A stretch of 64,000 bases of DNA, taken from assembly GCF_000299355.1 (NCBI RefSeq), contig NC_018664.1, forward strand, positions 2,154,380 to 2,218,379. The letters run 5' to 3'. The stretch is from Gottschalkia acidurici 9a. Its GTDB lineage: Bacteria > Bacillota > Clostridia > Tissierellales > Gottschalkiaceae. Below the pieces are notes generated by a model. The model did no database searches. It worked only from the letters and a program-made list of their open reading frames with translations, and was not told where the DNA came from. Shown here piece after piece: positions 36,825 to 46,115 of the stretch; position 1 is the stretch's first letter; every line of letters begins with the position of its first letter. A program made the translations under genes and the position numbers.

Positions 36825-38048
36825 TTAAGTTATTTTTTTAATAGCCGTAGGTATATAATCAATTATGTCAGAGGCTATAATCCCATACTCCCCTTTTTCC
36901 TCTTTTGCTATGTCTCCTGCTAATCCATGCAAATATGCTCCTAGTTTAGCAGCATCAAGAGCACCTATTCCTTGCCCTAGCAAACTAGCTATAACCCCTG
37001 TTAAAACATCTCCACTTCCTGATGTAGACATACCAGGATTTCCTGTAGTATTTATATATATATCTTTTCCGTCACAAACTACAGTCCCACTTCCTTTTAA
37101 AACCACTATTACACCGTATCTTTTAGCCACTTCCATACTATATTTTTCTCTATTTTTTTGTATCTCACTTATATCAACATTAATTAGTCTACTCATTTCG
37201 CCTGGATGTGGTGTTATTATTGTAGTTTCATTACGACTTAACAATACATCTCTACATTGAGATATACAGTTTATACCATCTGCATCTAGTACAATTGGCT
37301 TTTTCAAGTTCTCCAATATATGCTTAACCATTTCTATTGTATTTTGATTTACTCCTATTCCTGGTCCTAGTGCTACAACATCTATATCTTTACTATGAGC
37401 CATTATATCACTTAAGCATTCAAAAGATTTTACTATGACCTCTGTATTTTTTATTTGTGATATAGTAAATATAGATTTAGGTACTATAGAATATACTAGT
37501 CCACTACCTGTCCTTAAAGCTGATTTTGATGTCAAATATGGTGCGCCAGCCATACCCTCGCTACCAGCTATTACTCCTACTCTTCCATAAGTTCCTTTGT
37601 GGCTATCTTCTTCTCTCTTAATTAATATGCCTCTAGTCCAATTAACATTCTTAATATTACTTATAGATTTATCCATATTTTGTTCTCCAATAGCTACAGA
37701 TATAGCGTCTTTATTGCTATGACTTATTGATAATAATATTTGATCTATATTTTTATTATCTGATATTATCTTGGCATTTCCTTTTAGCTTTACTCTAGGC
37801 TTTCCTAACTGGTCATGAATTATTTCTATATCAGTCCAGTTAAATCCACTTATACCTGTACCAAGTACTTTGCTTATAGCCTCTTTAGAAGAAAATAATC
37901 CTGAAATAGTATTTGAGTTATAATTTCTAGACTTTATATATTCTATTTCTGACTCTGTAAATATCTTTTGTAAAAATCTTTTGTTCTTTGAAACTATGCT
38001 TTTTATCCTGTCTATTTCTATAATATCTATTCCGATACCCTTTATCAT
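36825..38048 (-). CDS. Fusion of holo-ACP synthase (AcpS) and NAD(P)HX dehydratase (NnrD)
   Basis: 407 residues containing two complete enzymes. Residues 1-125 are AcpS (GIDIIEIDRI with the metal Asp, FTESEIEYI, LFSSKEAISKVLGTG, LLSISHSN), which transfers phosphopantetheine to acyl carrier protein. Residues 135-405 are the NnrD kinase-fold dehydratase that repairs hydrated NAD(P)H: GRVGVIAGSEGMAGAPYLTSK, ALGPGIGVN, LDADGI, ITPHPGEMSRL and GMSTSGSGDVLTGVIASL. NnrD is usually fused to the epimerase NnrE (YjeF_N); that domain is absent, and AcpS takes its place in a single continuous frame. No stop or frameshift lies at the junction. Confidence 0.92.
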   Translation of the reverse strand: MIKGIGIDIIEIDRIKSIVSKNKRFLQKIFTESEIEYIKSRNYNSNTISGLFSSKEAISKVLGTGISGFNWTDIEIIHDQLGKPRVKLKGNAKIISDNKNIDQILLSISHSNKDAISVAIGEQNMDKSISNIKNVNWTRGILIKREEDSHKGTYGRVGVIAGSEGMAGAPYLTSKSALRTGSGLVYSIVPKSIFTISQIKNTEVIVKSFECLSDIMAHSKDIDVVALGPGIGVNQNTIEMVKHILENLKKPIVLDADGINCISQCRDVLLSRNETTIITPHPGEMSRLINVDISEIQKNREKYSMEVAKRYGVIVVLKGSGTVVCDGKDIYINTTGNPGMSTSGSGDVLTGVIASLLGQGIGALDAAKLGAYLHGLAGDIAKEEKGEYGIIASDIIDYIPTAIKKIT

Positions 38049-38104
38049 AATTTCATCATTCTCCCGTGTTTTTCAGCCTTGTCTTGTGTACTTTATGTAA
38101 AAAA

Positions 38105-38122
38105 AGAATGCATAAGCATTCC
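38105..38122 (-). terminator. Terminator after coiled-coil gene
   Basis: AGAATGC and GCATTCC arms with ATAA loop, followed by TTTTTTT on the minus strand; begins at the gene's stop. Confidence 0.75.
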
Positions 38123-38745
38123 TAATCTAATATGTTCTTATCTAATTTATCAACTTCCTTCCCACCTAGTACATTGTGAAGAAAGGCATATGTAGTATTT
38201 CTTTTCTCTTCATTATCATATTTTTCTTTTATAGCTATTCTCAGTCTCTCTCTTAATTCAGTTAGTTCTTTATCTAATTCACTAAGCTTTTTTTCTGTGT
38301 ATATTATGTCTTTATATGCATATTTTATGGTCACCCTTAGAAGCTCTAGGTTAGTTGCTCTAATTTGACTTGGAATAGTTTCAGTTTTAAATGTAAGTTC
38401 ATCTATATTCTCATTAGCCTCATGCAGTTTTTCTTCGTACTCTCCTAATAAGTCTACTCCTTCTACAAGATCATTATTGTTAATTTCATCTGACAAGGTA
38501 AGTATTTTAGCTATAAGCTTTTTCTTTTCACTTTTCCTAGTAGTCAGTTCTTTTTTTGAACTTCTATTTTCTTTTACTAGTGATGAAAGTTTTTCTTTTA
38601 AATCTATTATATCTTTTTCTTCTATCTTATTAAATAAACTTATCCAATTTCTATCTTCTATCAACAGTGGAATCACACTTCTCGTTATTGAATCATACTC
38701 AATGTCTATTTCTAGATCATTTTTATCTTTATTGAATTTAAACAT
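38122..38745 (-). CDS. Coiled-coil hypothetical protein
   Basis: 207 residues, charged and almost wholly helical. There is no signal peptide or membrane segment, so it is probably cytoplasmic. Heptad-like stretches cover about 40-185 (KEKLSSLVKENRSSKKEL, YTEKKLSELDKELTELRERL). The N-terminus (FKFNKDKNDLEIDIEYDSITRSVIPLLIED) is less regular and may be a small folded domain. No family was recognised. It is a single-gene unit between glnA and the AcpS fusion. Confidence 0.75.
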   Translation of the reverse strand: MFKFNKDKNDLEIDIEYDSITRSVIPLLIEDRNWISLFNKIEEKDIIDLKEKLSSLVKENRSSKKELTTRKSEKKKLIAKILTLSDEINNNDLVEGVDLLGEYEEKLHEANENIDELTFKTETIPSQIRATNLELLRVTIKYAYKDIIYTEKKLSELDKELTELRERLRIAIKEKYDNEEKRNTTYAFLHNVLGGKEVDKLDKNILD

Positions 38746-38840
38746 TATATGTTCCTCCTAATTATAATTATATATAATTAATCGGTAAATTTAAATAGTC
38801 TTATTAGTATATTTCAATTTGTATGTATAAATAAACTATA

Positions 38841-38870
38841 AAAGGTATGTCTTTATAAAGACACACCTTT
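38841..38870 (-). terminator. Terminator after glnA
   Basis: AAAGGTATGTCTTTA and TAAAGACACACCTTT arms form a nearly perfect 15-bp stem just after the glnA stop. Confidence 0.8.
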
Positions 38871-38877
38871 CTATAAT

Positions 38878-40230
38878 TTAATATGCTCTAAGATACTCTT
38901 CTATCTCCCATTCATGAACTGATTTTCTATATAAGTTCCATTCTCTTAATTTAGCCGATATAAATTTTTCTGTTACGTGACTACCCAATGCTTCTTTTAC
39001 AGTTTCATTTTTTTCTAACTCCATTATCGCATCATAAAGACTCATAGGTAACGATTCTATATGTTTTTCACTTCTTTCTTCTGATTCCATATCATAGATA
39101 TTTTGATTTACCGATTTTGGTGGTTCTATTTTATTTTTTATTCCGTCTAGTCCAGCTATTAAAACTGTTGCTAATGCTAGATAAGGATTACATGCTGGAT
39201 CTGGATTTCTAAGCTCTACCCTAGTAGAAAGTCCTCTTTTCGCTGGAATTCTAACTAGTGGACTTCTATTTTTGTGTGACCATGCTATATACACTGGTGC
39301 TTCAAATCCTGGAACTAATCTCTTATAAGAGTTTATTATAGGATTTGTAATAGCTGTAAGACCATTTATATGTTTTAATAGTCCTCCTACAAAATATACC
39401 GCTTCATCACTTAACTGATTTTTAGCTTCTGGATCAAAGAATATGTTTTTTCCATCTTTGAATAGTGACATATTTAAATGCATTCCTGAACCAGCTATAC
39501 CTTCAACTGGCTTTGGCATAAAGCTTGCAAATAAACCTAATTCGTCTGTTATTCTCTTTACAACATATTTAAATATCATTATATTATCTGCTGTTGTTAA
39601 TGCATCAGCATATTTAAAATCTATTTCATGTTGACCTGGACCACACTCATGATGAGACGCTTCTACTTCAAAACCTAATGCTTCAAGAGCTACTATTATA
39701 GCTTCTCTTACTTCTTCGTCTCTATCTAGTGGAGCCATATCAAAATATCCTGCTTTGTCGTTACTTTCTAATATAGGATTTCCTTTTTCATCTTTGTTGA
39801 ATATATAAAATTCTGGTTCTGGTCCTACATAAAATGTATATCCCATTTTTTTAGCTTCTTCTAGCGCTCTCTTTAGTACATTTCTTGGACACCCTATAAA
39901 AGGTTTGTCATCTGGTGTATATACATTACAGATAAATCTACCTATAGCACCACCATTATGAGTCTTCCATGGAAGTATTACAAATGTAGCTAAATCTGGA
40001 TATAAGTACATGTCTGACTCTTCTATACGTGCAAATCCATCTATCGATGAACCATCAAACATTACTTCATTATCTATAATCTTATCTAGCTGACTTACTG
40101 GCAATGTTATACTTTTTGCAATACCTAATATATCCACCAATTGCAACACTATTGATTTTACATTATGTTCTTTTACTAGTTCCTTTATTATTTTTACTTG
40201 TTCATTTCTGTTCTTTGAGCTTAAGGACAT
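38878..40230 (-). CDS. glnA: Glutamine synthetase, type I-alpha
   Basis: 450 residues. Cytoplasmic dodecamer that condenses glutamate and ammonia to glutamine with ATP. Motifs: MFDGSSIDGFARIEESDMYLYPD near 53, GPEPEFYIF, HHECGPGQHEIDFKYADA near 192, AGSGMHLNMSLF, NRSPLVRIP and the C-terminal EEYLRAY. The Arg in DGFARIEE corresponds to the Arg of feedback-sensitive Firmicute enzymes; the adenylylation loop of GlnA-beta enzymes is absent, so control is probably by feedback and transcription. GGAGGATTT precedes ATG. No GlnR/TnrA site was recognised upstream and no glnR is adjacent. Confidence 0.97.
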   Translation of the reverse strand: MSLSSKNRNEQVKIIKELVKEHNVKSIVLQLVDILGIAKSITLPVSQLDKIIDNEVMFDGSSIDGFARIEESDMYLYPDLATFVILPWKTHNGGAIGRFICNVYTPDDKPFIGCPRNVLKRALEEAKKMGYTFYVGPEPEFYIFNKDEKGNPILESNDKAGYFDMAPLDRDEEVREAIIVALEALGFEVEASHHECGPGQHEIDFKYADALTTADNIMIFKYVVKRITDELGLFASFMPKPVEGIAGSGMHLNMSLFKDGKNIFFDPEAKNQLSDEAVYFVGGLLKHINGLTAITNPIINSYKRLVPGFEAPVYIAWSHKNRSPLVRIPAKRGLSTRVELRNPDPACNPYLALATVLIAGLDGIKNKIEPPKSVNQNIYDMESEERSEKHIESLPMSLYDAIMELEKNETVKEALGSHVTEKFISAKLREWNLYRKSVHEWEIEEYLRAY

Positions 40231-40413
40231 ATCTAAATCCTCCTTGTCTTAAGATTAGTGTTTTAATTATACAATATATTTTAAAAATTCTGAATAATTA
40301 ATTTTAATTATATCTCATATGTTTAACATATACCATACTATCAGAGTTTACTTTTTTTGTGAATACTTATAAGTAAATTTGTTTAACTTGTCCTTAAAGT
40401 TTCTTTGCAGTCT

Positions 40414-40447
40414 TATAACAAATATATAACTTTAGTATGACTATAAT
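40414..40447 (+). promoter_or_regulatory. Pho-box-like promoter of phoA
   Basis: TATAAC (40414-40419), TATAAC (40425-40430) and TATGAC (40436-40441) repeat with exact 11-bp period and abut a perfect -10 TATAAT (40442-40447). PhoB/PhoP boxes are tandem 6-7-bp repeats of this period overlapping the -35 position; the gene is an alkaline phosphatase. Confidence 0.65.
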
Positions 40448-40482
40448 GAGGTTGTAATTTACATTATATAAGGAGGTTTATT

Positions 40483-41979
40483 ATGTTTAAGAAAAAATCT
40501 TTAAATCAATTTTTTGCTATCACTTTTCTAATACTTATAATTGTATCTAGTATTTATGCTAAAGATGCAATCTTAAAGCAATCTGCATTAGGTTCTATAG
40601 ATGCAGTGCTGCAACAATCAGCATCAGCTCCTATAAAAGAACGACCTAAATATATTTTCTACTTTATAGGTGACGGTTTAGGTGCAGCTCAAAGACAGTC
40701 TGCAGATTACTTCTTGCAGCAATATGAAGGTAAAAAGTTGCTAATGAACACTTTTCCTGTGTCAGGCATTAATACAACTCACTCAGGTAATACTTTAGTA
40801 ACAGACTCTGCTGCCGCTGGTACTGCTTTAGCAACTGGTCATAAAACTAATAATGGTATTATATCACAGCTTCCTGATGGAACTAATTTGAAAACTTTGG
40901 TAGAAGTCGCAGAAGAAAAAGGCATGGGAACAGGAATTGTAACTACTACTCGTTTAACACATGCTACTCCTGCTGTATTTGCTTCCCATAATCCTAGTAG
41001 AAGTAATGAAAGCGAAATTGCCAATGACTATGTTTCAAGTAATGTAGACTTCTTTGCTGGTGGAGGGATAAGACATTTTATTCCTAAAGACTATGCCACT
41101 GAGGAAGATGCCTCTGGTAAGTCCATTTCATCTAATAGAAAAGATGATAGAAATTTATTTAAAGAGTTTGAAAGTAAAGGTTATAAGACGTTTCTTGGAA
41201 AAAAAGGAGCTAAAGATTTTAGCAGTTATTCTCCAAAAGGAAAGGAGCAAGTTTTTGCTGCCTTTACTAATGATCATCTTCCTTATGAAATTGACAGACT
41301 TAATAGCAGCTTTAAGGATAGTGTTCCTACGTTAGGGAATATAACTCAAAAAGGTATAGATGTATTATCAAAATATGAAAACGGCTTTTTCATGGTGATT
41401 GAAGGCGGAAGAATAGATCATGCCTGTCATGCTAATGATGCAGTTGGATCTATTCACGATACTATAGCTCTTGATGAAGCTATTAGTAAAGCTTATGAGT
41501 TTATGAAAAAACATCCTAAAGAAACCCTTATAGTTGTTTCTGGGGATCATGAAACAGGTGGTATGGGGCTAGGATTTGATACTAATTATTTTATGCAACT
41601 AGATAAATTAAGAGATGTAAAATTCTCTGTAGGTGATACTTTAATGAATACTTATGACGGAGATCGTGCCAAGTATTTTAACTACATAGCTAAAAACTAT
41701 GCTCTTTCCGATATAACTCCAGAAGAAAAATCTAAAATAGAAAATGCTATGAATATTGTAGACAAAAACCCTAAAGCTGTTTGGGGTGGCTCTTACTCTC
41801 CTGTAGCTATATCTACTACTCATGTAATATCAAATAGGGCTCAAATTGGATGGACTACTTACGCTCACAGTGGTACTCAAATTCCTTTATCTGTTATTGG
41901 AGTAGGTTCTAGCCACTTTGGAGGATTCAAAGATAATACTGAAATTGCTAAAATCATGTTTAGCTTGCTTGGAAAATAA
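40483..41979 (+). CDS. phoA: Alkaline phosphatase
   Basis: 498 residues, exported (signal sequence about 8-27, FFAITFLILIIVSSIYA). Hydrolyses phosphomonoesters outside the membrane. Metal and catalytic motifs are intact: YFIGDGLGAAQRQ, nucleophile Ser in VTDSAAAGTALATG near 106, GGRIDHACHAND near 311, VSGDHETGG near 353, and the late His of TTYAHSGTQIPL near 461. Strong AAGGAGG site. The upstream repeats suggest induction by phosphate starvation. Single-gene unit with its own terminator. Confidence 0.95.
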   Translation: MFKKKSLNQFFAITFLILIIVSSIYAKDAILKQSALGSIDAVLQQSASAPIKERPKYIFYFIGDGLGAAQRQSADYFLQQYEGKKLLMNTFPVSGINTTHSGNTLVTDSAAAGTALATGHKTNNGIISQLPDGTNLKTLVEVAEEKGMGTGIVTTTRLTHATPAVFASHNPSRSNESEIANDYVSSNVDFFAGGGIRHFIPKDYATEEDASGKSISSNRKDDRNLFKEFESKGYKTFLGKKGAKDFSSYSPKGKEQVFAAFTNDHLPYEIDRLNSSFKDSVPTLGNITQKGIDVLSKYENGFFMVIEGGRIDHACHANDAVGSIHDTIALDEAISKAYEFMKKHPKETLIVVSGDHETGGMGLGFDTNYFMQLDKLRDVKFSVGDTLMNTYDGDRAKYFNYIAKNYALSDITPEEKSKIENAMNIVDKNPKAVWGGSYSPVAISTTHVISNRAQIGWTTYAHSGTQIPLSVIGVGSSHFGGFKDNTEIAKIMFSLLGK

Positions 41980-41988
41980 ATTCTATAC

Positions 41989-42019
41989 AAGTAGCTAGAA
42001 TTTATGTATCTAGCTACTT
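41989..42019 (+). terminator. Terminator after phoA
   Basis: AAGTAGCTAGA (41989-41999) pairs with TCTAGCTACTT (42009-42019), followed by ATTTTCATTTT. Confidence 0.85.
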
Positions 42020-42067
42020 ATTTTCATTTTAATTTACAAGTTGAGTTATCATTTGGGGGTGTGCTTA

Positions 42068-43222
42068 ATGAAAAAGAATATTAGTCAAATATTTATTTTC
42101 ATATTCTTAATAACTATGATGATAGGTCTTATGAGTTTTAATAAAGATAGTTCTAGTGAACTGTCTTTAGAGTCAAAAGCAATTGTATTAAATGTAGATA
42201 ATTCTGAAGTAGTAGACGGAAGCTTCTCAAGACTAGGCTTTCAAGAACTTAATATTCGTATCTTAAATGGTAAGTTTAAAGAACAGGAAGTAAAAGCCTC
42301 TAATAACCTTTTAGGAAGTATGGACTTTGATAGTTTCTATAAGAAAAATGATACTATTCTAGTTAGCATTTTAGAAGATGGTGAAAATATAGTAAACGTT
42401 AAAACTCTAGAACACTACAGACAAAATTGGATATTAGCTTTGTTTATCGTTTTTGCTTTATGTATTATAGGATTCGCTAAAATTATTGGATTAAAATCTT
42501 TATTTTCTTTTATAGCTACACTATATATATTATGGACTTTTTTAATTCCTAACTTATTATTAGGCAAAAACCCTTTAATATTTTCTTCTTTAACTATAGT
42601 GATTCTTACCGGAGTAATAATTTTTTCAATAGCTGGTGTAACAAGAAAGGGTATAAGTGCATTTTTAGGAACAATATGTGGACTATTTTTAAGCTTAGGC
42701 CTAACGCTGTTCTTTGGTAGTAAGATAAATCTTACAGGATTAACTGAACCTTTTGCAGAAACACTCTTATTTAGTGGATATATACACCTAAATATGAAAG
42801 ACATCTTCTATTCTGCAATTATTATAGGTGCTTCTGGCGCTGCAATGGATATAGCTATGGATATATCTTCGTCTATGGATGAAGTACTCGATAAAAAGCC
42901 GAATTTATCTAGAAAAGAACTCATACATTCTGGCTTTAATGTTGGTAAAGATGTTATAGGGACAATGTCTACTACTCTTTTACTTGCTTATTCTGGTGGT
43001 TACTTAACTTTACTAATGCTTTTTATGTCTAAGAATTCTAGCTTATCTACTATGTTGAATTTAAAAATTGTTTCATCCGAGATAATGAGGACATTGGTAG
43101 GTAGTATTGGCCTAGTGTTCGTAGCCCCTCTCACTGCTATTTTTGCTGGATATATTTACACTATTAATATTAAAAATGCTGAAATTCTTGATAAGGAAAC
43201 AGAAAAACTCTCATCTAACTGA
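42068..43222 (+). CDS. YibE/F-family membrane protein
   Basis: 384 residues from ATG 42068, preferred over a start 27 bases upstream because GGGGGTG precedes it. A signal-anchor (about 5-25) and extracytoplasmic domain (about 30-115) lead to eight or so membrane helices. The family signature is seen in SAIIIGASGAAMDIAMDISSSMDEV near 248-272 and VGKDVIGTMSTTLLLAYSGG. YibE/F proteins are widespread in Firmicutes; no biochemical function is established. The 3' end overlaps the convergent gamma-lyase gene by 8 bp inside a shared hairpin. Confidence 0.9.
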   Translation: MKKNISQIFIFIFLITMMIGLMSFNKDSSSELSLESKAIVLNVDNSEVVDGSFSRLGFQELNIRILNGKFKEQEVKASNNLLGSMDFDSFYKKNDTILVSILEDGENIVNVKTLEHYRQNWILALFIVFALCIIGFAKIIGLKSLFSFIATLYILWTFLIPNLLLGKNPLIFSSLTIVILTGVIIFSIAGVTRKGISAFLGTICGLFLSLGLTLFFGSKINLTGLTEPFAETLLFSGYIHLNMKDIFYSAIIIGASGAAMDIAMDISSSMDEVLDKKPNLSRKELIHSGFNVGKDVIGTMSTTLLLAYSGGYLTLLMLFMSKNSSLSTMLNLKIVSSEIMRTLVGSIGLVFVAPLTAIFAGYIYTINIKNAEILDKETEKLSSN

Positions 43223-43228
43223 GAGTTT
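43205..43228. terminator. Hairpin across overlapping convergent stops
   Basis: AAACTCTCA (43205-43213) pairs with TGAGAGTTT (43220-43228). The stop codons of both convergent genes lie inside it, so it is probably a bidirectional terminator built into coding sequence. Confidence 0.75.
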
Positions 43229-44420
43229 CTTTCTTATATATATATGATAATGCATTATCTAAATCCTTAATTATGTCTTCTGCGTTCTCTAATCCTACTG
43301 ACAATCTAATCATACTTTCTGTAAGTCCAAATTTACTTAATTCTTCTTTTGGATATCCACTATGTGTCATAGCTGCAGGAAGTTCTATTAGAGTTTCACA
43401 ATCTCCTAGACTCACTGCTAATTTAGACAGTTTAACACTATTTACAACGTCCTTTGCTTCTTCTAAATCGCCCTTAACTTCGAAACTAATCATAGCTCCA
43501 AATCCACTCATTTGTTTTTTAGCCAATTCGTGACCTTTGAAACTTTTGAGCCCTGGATACATTACCTCTTTTATCTTAGGATGACTTTCTAAAAAGTCCG
43601 CAACTTTTATTGCATTTTCCTCATGCTGTCTCATTCTAAGTCCTAATGTTTTGAGTCCTCTTAATAAAAGCCATGCATTAAAAGCACTCATAACTCCACC
43701 AAATTTACATAAATATTTTGAATTTAACTGATTTAAATATTCTTTATCATTAGCTATAGCTACTCCAGCAATTACATCTCCATGACCGCCTATATACTTT
43801 GTAGCACTATGAACTACTACATCCACACCCTGTGTTAGTGGTTTTTGAAAATATGGTGTAGCAAATGTATTATCTACTACTACTTTTATGCCTTTTTCTT
43901 TAGCTAAATCTACAACAGCCTTTATATCTATTATAGTAAGATTAGGATTTGATGGTGTTTCAAAATATATTACTTTAGTATTTTCATCTATTGATTCTTT
44001 TAAGTTATCTATATTTGTTAAATCAACTATTTTAAAGTTTATATTATAGTCTGGTAGTACACTTGTAGTTAATATATAACTTGACCCATATAAATTATTA
44101 TGAACAATGATATTGTCTTCTGGTCTTAAAAGTGAAAGCATAACTGAACTTACTGCTGCCATCCCCGATGCAAATGCAACTGCGCCTACACCTTCTTCTA
44201 GTGCTGCTATCCTTTCTTCAAACAGTCTTACAGTTGGGTTCTCTCCTCTAGAATAAAGATAACCATCCATTTCTCCACTCATCATTCTATTTACATCATC
44301 TGTACTTCCAAATACAAACGTAGATGATTGATATATAGGTGGGTTCAATGGATAATTTGCGCCATCTTCTTCTCTTCCACCATGTATTGACAGTGTATCA
44401 AATTTATAATCTTTTGCCAT
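43215..44420 (-). CDS. PLP-dependent Cys/Met-metabolism enzyme (gamma-lyase type)
   Basis: 401 residues from ATG 44420 (site GGGGGT); an upstream in-frame ATG at 44480 lacks one. PLP Lys is in VHSATKYIGGHGDVIAG near 208. Other motifs: YPLNPPIYQSSTF, YSRGENPTVR (phosphate-binding), GAVAFASGMAAVSS and VDNTFATPYFQKPL. The gamma-family includes methionine gamma-lyase, cystathionine gamma-lyase/synthase and homocysteine desulfhydrase; the exact reaction cannot be fixed by eye. The MTA/SAH deaminase gene upstream on the same strand fits methionine or sulfur salvage. Confidence 0.88.
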   Translation of the reverse strand: MAKDYKFDTLSIHGGREEDGANYPLNPPIYQSSTFVFGSTDDVNRMMSGEMDGYLYSRGENPTVRLFEERIAALEEGVGAVAFASGMAAVSSVMLSLLRPEDNIIVHNNLYGSSYILTTSVLPDYNINFKIVDLTNIDNLKESIDENTKVIYFETPSNPNLTIIDIKAVVDLAKEKGIKVVVDNTFATPYFQKPLTQGVDVVVHSATKYIGGHGDVIAGVAIANDKEYLNQLNSKYLCKFGGVMSAFNAWLLLRGLKTLGLRMRQHEENAIKVADFLESHPKIKEVMYPGLKSFKGHELAKKQMSGFGAMISFEVKGDLEEAKDVVNSVKLSKLAVSLGDCETLIELPAAMTHSGYPKEELSKFGLTESMIRLSVGLENAEDIIKDLDNALSYIYKKETLS

Positions 44421-44544
44421 ATATAATACCCCCTTTTTCAAATCCAATAATTCCCGTTTAATTACTTGGTATTTCATCATAGTTTAATATAAAAGAATCT
44501 CAAAGTCAATAAATAATATGTAAAAACATAAAGAGTTATTTAGA

Positions 44545-44621
44545 AATAAATTTAAGTGAAATAAGAAATATTTTAAATATTTATCTTTTATTAATATTCT
44601 TTGTATTCACTTAAATTTATT
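44545..44621. repeat. 16-bp inverted repeat forming a long imperfect hairpin
   Basis: AATAAATTTAAGTGAA (44545-44560) is the exact reverse complement of 44606-44621; the 45-bp interior also has partial complementarity (AAGAAATATT with AATATTCTTT). It lies between the deaminase 3' end and the gamma-lyase 5' end, too AT-rich to be a sure terminator. Confidence 0.5.
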
Positions 44622-44669
44622 GTAGATATTAAAAATATTCTTGTTTATTCTTGTTTAAACTATTTTATT

Positions 44670-45953
44670 TTAAGTAAGTCCTTTGCCATCTTTTCGGCAT
44701 TTTTTCATTACACTTTCTACATCTATGGTTTTAAGCTTCTTTTCCTCCATCAAAATTTCTCCATCTATTATTACTGTATCTACGTCAGATGCCTGAGCTG
44801 AATACACTAAAGAAGATATTAAATTATATCTTGGATAAAAGTGTGGCTTATTTATATCTATCATTATTATGTCTGCCTTTTTTCCAATTTCTATTGACCC
44901 TATCTCATCTTCTAATCCTATTGCTTTTGCTCCATTAATAGTTGCCATTTCCAAAGCCGTATATGCTGGTACTGACAGTGGATCTTCAGTTACTCCTTTG
45001 TTTATGAGTGCTGCCAAATTCATTTCTTCGAACATATTTAAGTTATTATTACTTGCAGATCCATCTGTACCTAGAGTTACATTTACTCCTGCTTTTAATA
45101 AGGCATCTACTCTTGCGAATCCATTTGCAAGTTTTAGATTACTTCCAGGATTATTCGCTACTGTTACTTCCTTTTCTTTTAATATATTTATGTCTCTATC
45201 TGATAATTGTACACAGTGTACTGCTATTGTAGGCACATCAAATAAACCTAAGTCGTTTATATGCTCTATTGGCGATTTACCATATAACTTATAACTATCC
45301 TCCATTTCTTTTTTACTTTCAGAAACATGAATATTAATTCCTTGATTGTATTCCTTAGCCAGTGATATGATTTGATTTAGAAATTCAGGTGTGCATGAGT
45401 AAGGAGCATGAGGAGCTATTCTTGTTTTTATTCTACCGTTAGCTTTTCCGTTCCACTTTTCTATAAACTTTTTAGTTTCAATTAATTGACTTTCTCCTGT
45501 TATTTCATTACCTGAAAGACTAAGAGCTAAACACCCTCTTATTCCAGTTTCCTCTACTGCTTTTGATATATCGTCCATGAAGAAATACATATCTACAAAC
45601 GTAGTAATACCTGAACTCAACATTTCAGCTATACTTAGCATAGATCCCCAATATACATGGTCTCCACTCAGTCCCTTTTCTAGTGGCAATATTTTTTCAT
45701 GTAACCATTCCCAAAACGGTAAATCATCTGCATAGTTTCTAAATAGGGACATGGGAATATGTGTATGTGTATTTACTAAACCCGGCATAGTTATTTTATT
45801 CGTTCCATCTATTACTTTATCTACTTTAAAATCTTCTTTTATTTCTCCTATATACTTTATTCTATTTCCTTCTATTGCTATATCTATATTTTCTTTTATA
45901 TCTTTATTTTCATTCATAGTAATTAGATTAGTGCCTTTTATTAGAATATTCAT
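44670..45953 (-). CDS. mtaD: MTA/SAH deaminase-type amidohydrolase
   Basis: 427 residues from ATG 45953, with AGGAGG upstream. Metal-dependent amidohydrolase of the 5-methylthioadenosine/S-adenosylhomocysteine deaminase family. Metal and substrate motifs: PGLVNTHTHIPMSLFRNYADDLPFWEWL near 60, RIAPHAPYSCTPE near 185, NIHVSE near 212, and LGTDGSASNNNLNMFEEM near 300. It may instead act on other aminated purines or guanine. It precedes the gamma-lyase gene, 250 bp apart. Confidence 0.9.
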   Translation of the reverse strand: MNILIKGTNLITMNENKDIKENIDIAIEGNRIKYIGEIKEDFKVDKVIDGTNKITMPGLVNTHTHIPMSLFRNYADDLPFWEWLHEKILPLEKGLSGDHVYWGSMLSIAEMLSSGITTFVDMYFFMDDISKAVEETGIRGCLALSLSGNEITGESQLIETKKFIEKWNGKANGRIKTRIAPHAPYSCTPEFLNQIISLAKEYNQGINIHVSESKKEMEDSYKLYGKSPIEHINDLGLFDVPTIAVHCVQLSDRDINILKEKEVTVANNPGSNLKLANGFARVDALLKAGVNVTLGTDGSASNNNLNMFEEMNLAALINKGVTEDPLSVPAYTALEMATINGAKAIGLEDEIGSIEIGKKADIIMIDINKPHFYPRYNLISSLVYSAQASDVDTVIIDGEILMEEKKLKTIDVESVMKKCRKDGKGLT

Positions 45954-46115
45954 GTTTTTCCTCCTATTCAATATCTTTCTTTATTTTATATACCTTTTAA
46001 AAACATTTAAACAAAACTTTGTTTTTTGATTTTTAGTACATATTATGTTTAATATAAGTACAATACTATAGTATTAATACTTTCTTAATTGTTAACATGA
46101 AAGGAAATGTTATTT

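Noticed and set aside
44421-44669. Possible SAM (S-box) riboswitch before the gamma-lyase gene
   Set aside because: No S-box core or terminator/antiterminator arrangement visible, only an AT-rich inverted repeat.
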